This document shows positions 26,001 through 41,000 of a stretch of DNA of 64,000 nt, piece by piece (position 1 is the first letter of the stretch; each line of letters starts with the position of its first letter). A model generated the notes under the pieces. That model was given only the letters and a program-made list of their open reading frames with translations, did no database searches and was not told the origin of the DNA. The DNA is from Spodoptera frugiperda (lineage: Eukaryota; Arthropoda; Insecta; Lepidoptera; Noctuidae): NCBI RefSeq assembly GCF_023101765.2, contig NC_064225.1, positions 1,302,001 to 1,366,000 on the forward strand, read 5' to 3'. The translations under genes were made by a program, and so were the position numbers.

Positions 26001-29000
26001 AACTCTATCTCCGGAACAAAAGGGGTGAATGATATTATTTTGTAAACGTAATAATATCTCGTTCTTGTATGCAAATTGTTTCTATTTATGGGTTATGGAG
26101 GTTGTGTTTTAAGTGCCTGTTAGGATGTTTTAAAGTCAAAGTCGAAGTTATTTATTTCAAATAGACCGGGATGATACTTTTGAATGTCAAAGCAAATAGT
26201 ACAATATTACAATAAAATGCCTGTCATTACGTGCCGTGATGTGCACTTCTGCCTACCCTTTCGGGGATAAAAGGTGTGTCGTTGCTTGAGATATATTCCT
26301 GGGACCTAATTGCGGAATGATTCTCAATTGATTATTTGGTTTTATTTATTTATTTAAGGTCGGCTAACAATTGTTAACACTTTACATTTTTAAAAATACA
26401 TAACACAACACTACATTCGTGAGTGTGTAACAATCACTTAAAAGCCAACACCACATGCCCTAAATGAGGCTACACATAACTTTTTAGGTTCTATTCCAAA
26501 GCCTGTATCGTTTTTTAAACCCTCCATTACGATTACTGGTAACTCTAATGACGTCATAAATAGAGGTTTGTATCTTACTCGCCTGAAAAGCACTGTTGCT
26601 AAAATAAGAATAATAATTAAAAATGTAAGTAGCCTAATTACTAGCCTAAGTACTAAGTACACTTAGGGCATCACTATTTAATCTTGTTAGGAGCTATTAA
26701 CGAGACCTTATAGCCTAAAAATCTTTGCTCTACACTTTCTTAGGCGAAGGGACTTCGTGAAAGTATTCTGGTCTATATTAGTAGCTTAATTTTATTAATG
26801 GTATAAACACGAGTTAAGTAATATAGGAAACCTAATGTGTGGCAGTGACCAAGATATCCCAGTCCTTTTCATGAATTTTTGATTCTACCTTTTTTGCTTA
26901 GCATTTTAAAATTACCATTAGGGTCCTTTTTTACCTTTTTTAGGCAAAGACTATGTAAAGCCAATTGCTACGATTCATACCTCTTTTTCGTTCACTCGTC
27001 AAATACACTTATAGGAAAAAAAATGTAGGAAAGTATACTTGCCTCTGAATGCTGTAAGTGAATAGCCTGAAACCTTTGGTCCGAACTGTATGTGGTCAGG
27101 CCAACTGTTAGCAGGTGGTAGTCTTTTCTTCTTATCCATGATACCTGGAACAAAGGAAATTATGGTTAGATGGCTAATGGAAGTGAACAGTTCTGTTGTT
27201 TCATTTTTATTTTTATTTAAATAGGATGGCGTTTGGCCACCACCTCATAAGAGTTAGCTGTTCAGTTGGGACTTGAAGACACCCGAATAGTATTTTTCAG
27301 TAAACAGACTCCAGCAAGAAATTCCACTCCTAAGTCGTCTATTATTTTTTAATCTTGTATTATTTAGTCATATTTTTTCAGAAACAATCTAAACTTTGAT
27401 CAAATAGAGCTAAAAAGCTAGCCTTTGTGTTATTCCACAATATAATCTACCCCTATTTCAAATTTCATCCCGATCTCTTAAGTAATTTTTACTCAAAAGA
27501 CTAACAAACATCCACACTCACAAAATTTCGCATTTATAATATTAGGTAGTCAAACTATGCAACATAAAATAAATTCTCCTAAACGTGTAACTTTTAAAAT
27601 CTCTTAACTATAGTTAACGGGAGCTTGTAACTCCAGACCTGGGTGTTTGCCAATGTGTTTAAGTAACACTGAGAGCGATTTATCGGAGGCTGCAATGTTG
27701 CAAAATGGCGGATTTTACACCGATACGTTAGCTCGTTTTGTTGAGGTTGATATTTAATACTGTGTTACGGTGTGAATTGTGGTTTTGTAGTGAAGTGACT
27801 GAAGATATTTATTTGAAGTTTTTTTTTTTTTATATTACGCAGTTGTGGAGCTATGGTGAATTAATAGAATAAATAGTTGCTACTAACTACTAGCTTCTGT
27901 CAGTAGTTTCGCCTGCATTTTCGTATGATAAAAGTATCCTATTACCCAAGTCAGCTTATACTTTGTCTGTATACAAAATTTCATAAACATTCGCGTGATT
28001 AGTTTCAGTGTGATTGACTCTTAATTTTTTTAATGGAGATAATCATCCAATAGCTTCGCCTGTATTGGGCGAGGCGAGAGAGAGTGTCAGACTTTTACTG
28101 ACTAAAAACCATCCCGTTCCTACTTCTGCTTTCCGAGCTGGAGCCCCGGTAAACCCGCTAGATAGTCCGCAGCTCCGAATTAACTCTTACTTAAGAGTAT
28201 ATTGGTAAGAGATGATGAAAATGGTCATAGGATTATCAATAGCTGCATTCATAGTATTGAAATAAATCGCTTTTGAAAATACTATTTTTAAGTCTTTGAC
28301 TGCCAATAGAAAACTCATCATGTCATCGGTGACCACCACGGCGTTTAAAACTTGATTTTAATCTCCAGTTCAACTTCACAGTTCATAGCACAATATAAAT
28401 AAATAATAATAATAAAAAAACAGTAAATTACACACATAAATCGAGCTTCAAACTTTAATACAACCAAACCGCAAGCAAGGCTCTGATGGTAAAAGAAAAT
28501 CAATCATTCCGGTGTGTGACTACAACTATTTTTCACACTTAAAACGGTTCAGCGGGCCTGAAAATACAGCTCGCTTGAAATCTAGCTCTGAAAATAAATT
28601 GCAGTACCAATTAATTTAATAGGCTAGACCAGGCTTAAATATATTGAGGTACAGTCAGCCATGTTATTTGGTAAGCAGGTGAGAAAATAAAGATTGATTT
28701 AGAATAGAGACAGTAACTATTGGTGTCAACCAATAGTTACTAGAAAGTGTGCCCTCACTAAGTCTTCATATTTAGAATGGGTCCCGACTGCTTCAATTTT
28801 ACGATGACTTTCTTGTTTTAGGGTTTTTGCATTTTCATATTATGAAGAAACGTAGTCGGGTTTTTTAGTTTTTTAATATATTATGTCATCTACTTGCTGT
28901 TACGGAACCCTTCATGGGCGAGTCCGACTCGCACTTGGCCGGTTTTTTTTTTATTGATAGTGGCACGGTTGACTGAGCAACTGGCTGCCGTGTAACGTGT

Positions 29001-32000
29001 AGCAGGCTCGATTCCCGCACGGATCAACTCTTTGTGTAATCCACAAATTGTTGTTTTGGTTCTGGGTGGGTAAACGACGATGGAGAAAATTATGGTGTGG
29101 GGCAACGTTGATTTTTTTAATTTGTGAATAGTCTACGTTTAGCTACTATCTCGCCTGGTGAGTAAGCGATAACGCGGCTTAAGATGCAGCACGCTTGCCT
29201 AGAAGCAACCTATGTACTCAGCTTTTGAAGATACCCAGGTAATATCCTTCAGGAACACAGACTCTGGCAAAGAAATCCATTCCTTAGCAGTTTACACTTG
29301 AAGTAATGGATTCTCCTTAGAAGACACTTGAAGTGATGTGCTTAGTGCGAGTGCGAGTATCTTTGCCGATTGTCTTGGGTAAAGGACGTATATTGAGCAT
29401 CAATCCGCATTGAGCAAGCGTGGTGATTAATGCTCAAACCTTCGCTGTGTGAGAAGAGGCCTTGGGTCAGCAGTGGCCACTTATAGGCTATTGATTTGAG
29501 ATGTAAAGGACAAGGAAAAATCAACTTGTACAATTATTCCATACATTTACCTAAATATCTTATTATCTCTTAGCTTCAAAATAACAATACCTTCTTCTTC
29601 TCATTTTGAAACCTTCGATAGTCACTGAAGCTGAAAATACGATCTGACTTAAAACTTAGGTCCATCTGCTTGGCTACACAATTTTAGACTTAATAGTTGA
29701 AGACGTAGAGATTAGGATTGTATTGAAATTGTGGCTTTGTAGTATTGATTAAGTAATTTTCGTTGAAGGATTTAGATGTTTGTTTCTTATTATATAGCTA
29801 GCTTCTGCTCGTGGCTTCGCCTGTATTTTCGTGGAATAAAAAATAGCTTATGTGTTATTATAGACCATAATCTACCCCTGATGCATGACTGCTTCGTTGA
29901 TCAAGGGGTCGGAAGTGCGACTGCCAGACAATGGGTCTCGGGTTCGATTCCCGTGTCGGGCAAAGTATAACTGGGTATTGATGTCTAATTTTTGTTTTAA
30001 ATTCCATTTGATATATTATTTAAAAATATTAGACACGTAATTTTTATTTTCTTACGCAAACAAATACTTTCGAAGATAATTATATTGATTTAAAATATCG
30101 CGTGCCTTCTAGGTACGTTTTATACGTAGAAATTACTCATTTTCCCACTCCTAAACTTTGATTAGTTTTATCTAAGTATTTTTTTTTCTTATAATATGAC
30201 AAAATAAAAAAAATGTGTTTAATATTTTTTCGTTATCGAACTGACGGACTAAATAGATTTTTAATTTTCATACCCCGTCATCATCCCTATTATAATAACT
30301 TAAATCAATAACTTTATAGGTATGCAATCATTGTATTAATTCCATTATTATAATTTTAATAACTATTTAATTAAAATTCCTGCAATTAAAATAAATATTT
30401 TTCGAAATCATACAGAAATATAAATTAAATTTATTGAAGCTTTATACTGGCAGGATTAAGTACAGTTCAAAGAATTACATTATTTTGTATTAAGAACTCG
30501 AATTTATTTGATTCGATTCAATCAATTATTCGGTATCGAAATCATGCAAGACTAATCGATTAATTATTGTGAAGCAAGATTGTTTCATTTATACGTGTCA
30601 GTATCGAATATTTATCAATGCTATTTATTAACATTAATTAAGTATGGGTTTAACAATATCACATCGATAGAAATTCACGCTTGTCAATTTTCATATAATT
30701 AACTATACCGTACCAAAAACCTTTTGCTTTTTCTAAAAAAATACGTTGCCCCACTTTAGTATTTTCTCCTGTGTCGGGGGTGCATTTACAAACTTACAAT
30801 TTCTTATACACCCAGACCCGAAACAATTTAAGTTTTTACTCTGACATGGTCACAAACACTAGAATTGGAACAACAGTGCCGAAATATCGGAAACTTATAG
30901 AAATAGAAAAACATGGTAAATATCCCATTTCAAGTTCCAATTCTATCGAAACAATTTGTAGATCACACAAACAGTTGCTCCGTGCCCGAATTGAACCCGC
31001 TACACGTTGCGCGGCAGCCAAGTTACCCAGCCACCGTACCAACCGTGCAGTTTGCTCAACTCAGGCACCGTACCCAAAACCTCGCGTGCTAACCACAAGC
31101 ACCGAAACGAACACACAACATATTAATCTTCATTAATTCCACACTAACGAAGAAATTAACCGGTTCAAGCCGGAACTAACCGGATAACGCCATGTGAACG
31201 GTAATTACGGATCGCGATTAATGTTACTTAATTAAGTTAAATTATTATTGTATTTGTAGATTGTTTATATGTTACATAGATGGTGTAATGTGTTTTATTC
31301 CTCAGAGGTAAGCAGAGGTGTCTAGTCTATTTAGACTAATGAATAAAATGACTATATATACAATACGGAAGTTGTCATATTGGTACTTGCCGTTGGTAGG
31401 ATTCGATGTCGCACTCTTGTGCATAAAAAGGGGGCGTTTTAAACCTCCGAGCTACCACGACTCCAAATATAAATTAAAAAAAAAACAAAAATAGCTATAT
31501 GTATGACTAACCATAAAATCGAGTGTATAACTCCACACTGACTAAATAATATTTTGCTCAACTCATAAATTTTTTTCTTGCATTACTTTTAAAATACGCC
31601 AAAGTTTTCAGTCTCCTACCAATGTAACCAATCTATAAATTCTTACTTCTATCGATTCCAAAACCCACCATTTGTTTTAGTTTACACCTGAGTATAAATT
31701 CGACCAGTTTAATGAACAGTTTACACCGGCAGTTACCTACTAATGGACTCGAAAACCTGTTGTCCATTAAAAAAGACTTAAAAATACTCTATATAGTGAC
31801 CATTTTTTATTCTAAAAAGCAACTAGTTGTTGGTACACTGCTACTTAACATTAAACATATTCTTGTAAGGAGATTAATCCTGACCCATTTTCATTCTTCT
31901 TGTGTTATATCTATGCTTCGAAATGAATGAAGTCGAAAGTCAAAAATATTTATGTTAAATAGAACCAGAGAGGTACTTTTGAAAGTCAAAACAAAAATAA

Positions 32001-35000
32001 ATTTTAAAATGTCTGTCTGTCGATCAGTCCTCTAGTGAAACTATTGGCTCGTTCCAAAGTGTAGATTCTTATGGAGAACAACAAGCAAGGAACTCTGTAG
32101 GTTACTTCGGCACTGTTGAGCTTATTTGGACTTATACCACGGCTTTAACCTGTTTGAGCTAATTGCCATATACTGAGAACTCCTGAGAATTTCAGACTCC
32201 GTGCTACTACTGAAAAAAATTCGAAATAATCGAAAAATACCCAGTAGTACTTTGCCCAACCCGGGAATCGAACCCGAGACTTCTTAATCGGCAGTCGGAC
32301 TTGAAACCACTCGACCAACGAGGCAGTCATAACACTCTGCCTCACAAATATTTTATCTACAATATATGATAGTACCTATCATCGATAATATAATAATTTA
32401 TTATATATACCTGAAATTATGCAATCATGTGACATCCAACCCCATTTCTGTCGGACAATAAATAACATAATTGACCGTTCCAATTAAGCCTATATTAATT
32501 TTGCTAAATTGGTTGCAGTCTGATTGGTAGTCTACCAACACATAGTATGTAGACATACTAATGTATCAATCGTATTTTAACAAGAAATACATTACGTTAT
32601 TAATAGTAGAAAGGGTGTGACAATTAAAAATGAAATTAGTCCGTCAGCAAAATATAAAAAATATATTAGACACGTATTTTTGTCATATAAGGTTACAATT
32701 ACTTAGACAAATCGAGGTTTAGGAGTGGGAGGTCGTCACGTAACGTTGCCCTATAAAATGTAGTCAATCGTGACATCACACGGTTTGAAATAACTATTGA
32801 ACACAAGTCAACAGCCGGACAAGGGGTCTCGGGTCCGATTCCTGGGTAGGGCAAAGAATTACTGGACTTTTTTTGGTTTTTCGAAAATTTTCAGCAGTAG
32901 CACGGAGTCTGGAATTGTGCCCAGTATATAGCATTGGCATATTACATTGAATAGGGGGTAAGCCTATGACTTATAACACAAATGGTGAAAAGTGGGTGTA
33001 CATTGTATAGCGGCATTACGAGCCGTAATATGCACTTCGGCCCACACCTTCGGGGATAAAAGGCATGGCGTTGCATTTCATTAATCAATCATCGAGCTGT
33101 AGAAAACACGGTAGTAATTAAGACGGTAGGGAATTGATTAGGGAGTGTAAAGAGCGCTTATTTAAGACTTTCCTCACACCACTACCACATTTACGCTAAT
33201 AGACATAACAACGATTTTTCTGTGCATACAAAGTCACAAGCTAAACCTAACTCAACCGAAAACACACCCACTTAACACAAAATCATGACACGGAAAATTG
33301 TCCTACTTCCCCTTACATTAAACGACACATTAAGTCGTTTCTTGCTTGCACTACATTTAGCAAGCAAGCATATTTGTGACAACAATAAATTATAATGCGC
33401 TTTGTAAGATGTTCGGTTAAATTTGGACAATGTACTCAAGACTAACACATCAAGCTATACAGGACCAGTATAAATTGACCCTTTAACATACGGGGAGATG
33501 AAACAAAGCGAGGTCATGATAAACTGGTTTTATTGTACATGTTGATGTGCTCAGTACATTGATTCTTGCTAGCAGTGTGACATTGTTTCCTTCGTCTCAG
33601 TTGTCTTGTTGCTAAGCGAGTGTAGTCTTTAATGCTTTAATTGTCTTGCTTTTGAGCGGAGACGTGTTCTTTAAGTAGGTGGATGTTTAGAAGAGTAGGA
33701 GAGGGATTTGGTAAATAAAAATCTATTTATAGTAATGGATTTTAATTGATTGTTTAGTGTAGGAGAGCAATTCTTCGGCACAAATGGGTCGGCTCGAACG
33801 ATGTGCTACCATGGCTTCATAGAAAACCGGCGTGATGCTAGCGTTGTGTTTCGTTTCTTTCCTAAACCCCGAGTCCTCAACAATCCTTAAATTTCTAATC
33901 CCCAAAAGCCAGCAACGCACTTGTAACGCCTTTAGTGTTTCGAGTGACCATCAAAAAAATTTGACTTTGGAATTCTGGTTACTAAATTGTACAGAGCCCA
34001 GAACCCAGGTTAATTCTAATTTCGATTGACATTGATAATGTGAAATTTAATTTTCATGCCCTTAAGTTGCAACACTAGCGCCCATTATATCAGTATTGGG
34101 TGGATGTTGAATGAACTACATTGTATAAAGTTTGGCTTTATATTCCGTACTCTGAATGCTATTTTAACAGCTATAATTGGGGTTGTATAGTTTTGACATT
34201 GAATAATTATTGAGATTGTATTAGATTGAAATTGCATTGACATTTAGATTGGTTTCAATATTAAGGGCGATTTTTCACCAAATTGGATGCTTCCACTAAT
34301 CATATTCATTGGTACACCTAGCTTAGCACTGGTGGAAAGGGACTCAGCTAAGCTATGTTTTTTATATGCATGCTACAGATGTGTGCTTTGAATGAGAGTT
34401 ATGGATGGCTTCCCTATTATCGATACATTGTATACGCGAGCTGCGCATCTTTGTAGCATATCTTACTCGCACAGCTTAGTACCAGTGAAAATGGTCACAT
34501 AGTTCCACAGCTTAGCTACATCTTCGTAGCATAGCTACATAGCACATCTCTGGTGCAAAAGCACCCAAAGGGCCCTGAAATGTATACGGTGATAATAATG
34601 TTAACCGATCGGTTTGTATCATTTTAAGCCTTATTTATCTTACATTACCGATAAGAATTGCTTATACCATATTACACTTTAATTTGTCTTTTAACACAAA
34701 CTCACACATTTGTCAAATACATTTTTAATGAAATTTTGCTATCCAATTTTCAGTTCTTCTACTATTGTTTTAGATTATCTTTTTCAGTAACCACTTAATT
34801 CTACTTGTACTTATGTCTTACAAAATAAAAATAATAGTCATGTCGTACATTCTGACAGCGCTATTAATTTAATTCTGACAATATTATTAAAAGTAGATGT
34901 AATTCTTCTTGCTTAGGTCTTATATGATTTATAGACATACACATTGTAAGGCTTGCGCCGACTTTTCTTGAATACTGAACACATTTTATTACATTTCTCG

Positions 35001-38000
35001 ATAACTTATTATTTTCACTTTGGAATATAATGTACTGTCATTTATTTTAATAATATATTTGTGAGAACTTTATTATTTAAGTAGCTTTGGTAAGAAATGT
35101 GTCAGCTGTGTGTGATGTGAGTCCATTAATGGAATTAAGACACTAATGCCCATTTTTGATCGTTTAAGTGGCCACTGCTGACTAAAGGCCTCTTCTCACA
35201 TGGAGAAGGTTTGAGCATTAATTACACCGCTTGCTCAATGCGGGTTGACGATTTCAAACTTCTAATTAGAAATTATAAGCCTAGGTTTCCTCACGATGTT
35301 TTCCTTCATCATTAGTAAATAATCTTAGAGAGTACATATGACTTGGAAAGACTCACATTTGTACTTACCACCGACACTCTTATGCATGAGAAGTGAGCGT
35401 CTTAAACCTCCAGGCCACCACGACATCACGACGACGTATATGCGATACATACACCTAGATCCCATTTCTAAAATTTGTGTCTGTCTGTCTGTTTGTTCTG
35501 GCTAATCTCTGTAATGACTGGACTGATTTTGACGGAACTTTTATAGGTACTAAGGAGTAACGTAGGCTACTTTTATAACAGAAAAATGATTTAAAATACA
35601 ACAAAATAAAAATCCTAAACTCAGTCAGAAATCATTATTCTACGCAGACGAAGTCGCGGATAACAGCTAGTCTATAATAAAATTAGCTTGTTTCTTAATA
35701 CCCTAAGTCAATTAGTAACCAAACCTATATTAATTTCATCTCAATAAATTACTTTAAGTGAGCCTGTTATAAAATTAAGTATCGAAAAAAGAAAATATTT
35801 TTCTTTACAATCATTTAAGATCATAGAAAAATAATTAATTGAGTCTCTTATAAGCTAATTGGCTGTGATTATGAACTATCTGACCTTTTTATTTGAATAT
35901 TTAGAGCTTTTTTTAGCGATATTTAAATTGTAAAGTCATTTAAAAGGTAAATAGATTATGGTATGTTCACGATTCTTGGTCCTAGATGCCATAGCCGTGT
36001 ACTGTGGTGGGTTCGATTCCCAGGGTGAGCGAAGTATTATTGGGCTTTTTTCGGTTTTTCGAAAATTTCTCAGTAGTAGCATGGAGTCTGGAATTATACC
36101 CTGTATATGCTCACACGCTGTTACGTGGACCTTATGAAACAAATGATGAAAAGTGGGTGCACCTATGCCTACCCCTTCGGGGATAAAAGGCATGACATTG
36201 CATTATTACCTAAAGAAGCATTCTACAGTCAGCATTAAGTAGTTTGGAATATTTATCGAGAAGTTTAAAACTCTATCCTTATTTATGTAGTCAATCAGAC
36301 GCATTTTTTCAACGTTTTACTCTCTACTACTACTACTCTTTACTACGTAAACTCACACTTATACTAAAGTCAAATCAAAACCCATTTTTTACTTGGCTTC
36401 CGAAAAAAATATCGAATAAATCTACGCGGCGAGGGTCGTGCTTCGAAAGTTTGACAGTTTCCATTCTGGCTCCTGACCGAAATATTTCAATTCTTACCAA
36501 CATCAGCACCTGAGACGTCGTACATCTTTTGAAAATCCGTTAGGCTGTGGTCTTATTGATGGGAGGATAGCGTTTTTGATAGGAGAAGCGGTTTTATATA
36601 CATACTAGCTTTCCGCCCGCGGCTTCGCCCACGTGTAATTCGGTTATATATAGCGTTTTTTAATGATCTCAACAGGGCTTTTTCTTCCACAGGCTGAAAT
36701 CTTGTTACAACTGGAATTAAATATAGCCTGTGTTACTCAGGGATGCATTTGTGCATACCGATTACGTCGAGATTTATGAACTGATTTACGTGATTCTTTT
36801 TTTGTTCGACTAGAAGAAAATACATACTATTAAACAAAGTTTCCCGTAATGTTACCTAGCCAGAAAAGTTAAAATCACATCGAAAATACAGGTGTATGCC
36901 ATGGGGGTAGACAGAGACAATGGAACACCAATTGCTACGATTCTTACAAACCTTTCGCTTCATTAAAAGTCATCAGTCTTTTATTACATGCTTGTCTGTT
37001 AAGGGTATTTTTAATTTGGCCCTTTTTTAATGTTATCATAAGATGGTACATTATACAATTACTACTACAACTTCAATTAATTACCCTACAATTTTCATAC
37101 TACTGATAGTCTCCACAACTACCTATGCATGTACAATATACATTATACCTGGTGTTAACAAGATTATCCACTCGCTGAGCCGACCTGACAACTCCTGGCG
37201 CGTGTGAACGCATCGCTTCTCATTATAGGTACATAGCGCTATGCAAACCAGTATAAACTTACCCCCAAATGTGTGGAAAGATTATACGAAGCTTGGCCAT
37301 GATAAACTGGTTTTGTGTAGCTTGATATAGTCGTGTGTATGTATATCGACTGGACCACATGGTCCATGTATGTACCGCATGTTTAATCATTGATAATCAA
37401 TTTTAGTACTTATTACTTATTTAAAAGGATTCATATTAGGTTACTAGCTTTTGCCCGCGACTTCGTTCGCGTGGAATAGTGACTTCCGGCAAATTTTTGG
37501 TTTTAACCACATAGTTCCCGATCTCGCGGGATCTCTTCAAAAATGAGATGTGGAAGATATTCCAGGGAACTCTTCAAAAATCAACATAATGAGCTCTGCG
37601 TTTGCACTTAGGGCATTGAAAAAATAGTTTAAAAACGGACTTAAACTAACTTAAAACTAAAGAAAGCTACGAATTACGAATTTATAACAATTAAAAAAGA
37701 AACTATATTACAACCTATCCTCTATGCTATAATAACCAAGCTTAAACTAAATAATTTAAAAGAAACGACTTAAATCTAATCTAATTAAAAAAAAAATTAG
37801 ACTTACAATTTTATTAAAAAAACTAACTACAGTAACTACTAATAATCGATATCAAACTAAACCTACGTTAAATAGTTTAACCAAAAAACCAGGAAAACCC
37901 AACAAATAAACTTATTAATTGACAAATACAACGAAACCAATTTAGAATATACGAAACAGCAGGACCACTACAGACAAATAATCATACGACTGATAATACA

Positions 38001-41000
38001 CTTTTTCTACGATAGTACCGAAGCGCTCGGCCGATACCATCTATCGAGGATAAAGACAACTTGGATTATTTATTTATACTCCGTTCGGGCATTTTCTTTG
38101 TACTAAAAGTTTAATTATATTGATATTATTTTTTTCATACCTTTTTACTATTTATTTACTTTTTTTCGATGAATTAAAACAATAGCATGAACCGAAGTCG
38201 TGTAACGATCGACATAATCTATACTCCGTTAGAGCATTTTCTTTGTACTAAATGTTTTATTATATTGATATTATTTTTTTCATACCTTTTTACTATTTAT
38301 TTACTTTTTTTCGATAAATTAAAACAATAACATGAACCGAAGTCGTGTAACGATCGACATAGAATTATTTATAAATAATTTATTTCTTATTTTTATTTTT
38401 TGATTTTTGAAATAAAAATATATCTATGTCCTTTCTAAGGTTCTAAACTATATCTGTACCAAATTTCAACCAAATCCGTCAAATAGTTGCGGAGATTAAT
38501 GGTATAAGCATAGAATGTTCGACGTGATTCTTTAATTTGACATAACTTTTTTATTTATGAACCGATTGACATGAAACAAACACTAAATGTAAATTTAAGC
38601 ATCCCACAATATATTCGTGAAAACCGCATCCAACTCGGATCAGCCGTTTCTGAGATTAGCGCGCACAGACGAACAGACAAACAGACAAACAGACAAACAG
38701 ATAAAAAAAAAGTTAATTACATTTTTGGGTTCGACATCGACATAACAATAACCCCTGCTATTTTTTTTATTTTTATTTTCAATGTACAGACAGCACTTTT
38801 CTACGATTTTATTATATGTATAGATATGGTTAAAAGGATGTGTGATTAGAATTGGTTTTCTGTACCTGTAGGGGCATTTCTAAACTTTACATACAGATCA
38901 CATTTAGAGCCGGTTGGCTATTGGCTACCTGGTGGTCGGCAACCCAACTACTAGGTAACTAGCAACTTCGTACAGTTTTCACCTGATGGTAAGCAATCGC
39001 TTGCGCTCATGGACATCCGAAACACCAAAGGCGTTACAAGTACGTTGCCGGCCTTTAAGGGGTTAGGTATTTAAGTGTCTCTGGTACTCATACAACGAAA
39101 CACAACGCAACCTTTGCGTGCCGTGGTATCAATCAAGAAAATCAATCTTTTACACATACAATTTTGTCAAGTCTACTGATAGATTATTGAAAGTAACCGT
39201 AAATCGATTCTTAATTCAATGTCAAACATTTTCTTTTAAAAACGTTATCGTTTTTAAATAAATAAAAAAATGGAGACTAAAATTGCTATCATTTGTTAAA
39301 ATCTGACTCGTATCGCCTGACACGTCTCAAAGGAATTTGTAACTTAAAACAAAGATGAAAGAATTTCTTTTACAATGATTAATGTCTAGTTTTTATAATT
39401 AAAATTGATTGAGCAGTCAAATAGTATCGCTTTGCAATTTCGATTTGGTTTGATAAGAAAAAATAAATTGAAAAATAATGATTGCTTTATTTTGCTAACG
39501 ATTGCTCAGAAAGTTCAATAATTTATATTATTTTTTTATAATGATTTAAACACATTTATTATATTTGATTTATGGTATAAGTCGGTAAACAAGCAGACGT
39601 ATCACCTGATGAAAAGCAATCGCCACAGCCCATGGACACCCGAAACACCAGAGACGTTACAGGTGCGTTGCCGGCCCTTTGGGGACTAGTAATTTAAGGG
39701 TTGTTGGGAAAATTGGTGAGGGGGATAATATTGAGCCTCCAGTAACCTCATTCACACAACGGAATACAACGCAAGCTTTGTTTCACGTCGGTTTTCAGTA
39801 AGGCCGTGGTATCACTCCGGTCGAGCCGGCCTATTCGTGCCGAAGCATCACTCTCCCACACTTATCTTACTAAATTCGAACCAAATACTAATATCTCAAT
39901 TAGCTAATTAATGATTATGAGGAACTAATAAACATATCCGTAGCTTAATCTAGTTTTAGAGGTGATAATAGTTTGTATTAGTAGCTCATTCAAAGTAAAT
40001 ATTGAATTTTGATTTAAGCGGGTTCTAAATGCGGGCTTTCGGGTTCAATAAATGACCAATTATACTGAATTATTCACTAATTCGGTAGTATACTTCAAAT
40101 CACATCAACATCAACAGCCTATAAGTGGCCACTGCTGACCAAAGGCCTCTTTTCGCATTTTATATAATGGTATGCTTAATTTATGAATACGAATGGCAAT
40201 GCTGCCAGTCTTTTGGGCACCCTACCTCACGACTCCGATGCGGATAATCTTTTTGATGATTTAAGTTAGTTTTTATTTGATTTCTTAAATAATTTTAAGT
40301 TGTAAATATTTCGTATTATTTTCAAAGCAGATAAGGCCGTGCCGTTTGTGTCTCATTTCCCGACAAACGAGAAATTTCATACTCGATTTTTAAGTGTACT
40401 TGTCAATAGTCTTAATTATTAAGATGAAAGTGTTTTCAAAATATTATAACTAAATAGTATTTTCTACTAGTCAAACTCAATATTGTTTTCGAAACGTCAA
40501 GAACGTTTACTATGAATTTTGCATAAAATAGCGTGTTGTGACGTCAAGAGATTTTTCTGTTTATTATTCCTAGAAAATTACCTAGAAAAAATCCAATGAT
40601 CTAATCTAAGAATGGACGTGTAATTATTTTTTCAATATTTTATTGTATCTATTGAAAAGTCGAAATAATTTATTTTTGACAAAGAAAAGTACCTAATTAT
40701 CGTTTCTCATACCCATCCCGCTACCACTTCAAACAAGCACCATACCAGAATAACCATTTTAAGTAACTCTTTAGGAAAATTTTGGAATGTAAAACGGAGA
40801 AAATTTATGAGATTTAAACTAAGCTTGGTTCACTGGTTAAATATAGCCAACTCATTAGTTTAGCTTGTAATAAGCCCGCTGCGGGCCAGATAAGTGTGAT
40901 TAAGTTCCTAGAATGAAAATAAAAATGTTCATTTCCCAAAACTTGGAACTGGTTTCTCTTGATCAATCGTCTTAGTTAATTGGTTTTTTTTAAAGACTAG

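Larger units (their letters stand above)
23663..27042. other. dpr intron 3 (GC-AG)
   Basis: 3.4 kb, the shortest intron. It contains A fragments (23812, 25693), an F head (24825), a G-type fragment (26125) and a C tail (26225). The stretch 24000-24800 has no recognisable element. An unassigned 74-codon frame with a hydrophobic start lies at 26438-26662 on the minus strand. Confidence 0.6.

Noticed and set aside
29881..29970. Possible tRNA gene with a perfect-looking box B (GGGTTCGATTCCC)
   Set aside because: No matching acceptor stem or clear anticodon arm, and the same sequence heads several C SINE copies.
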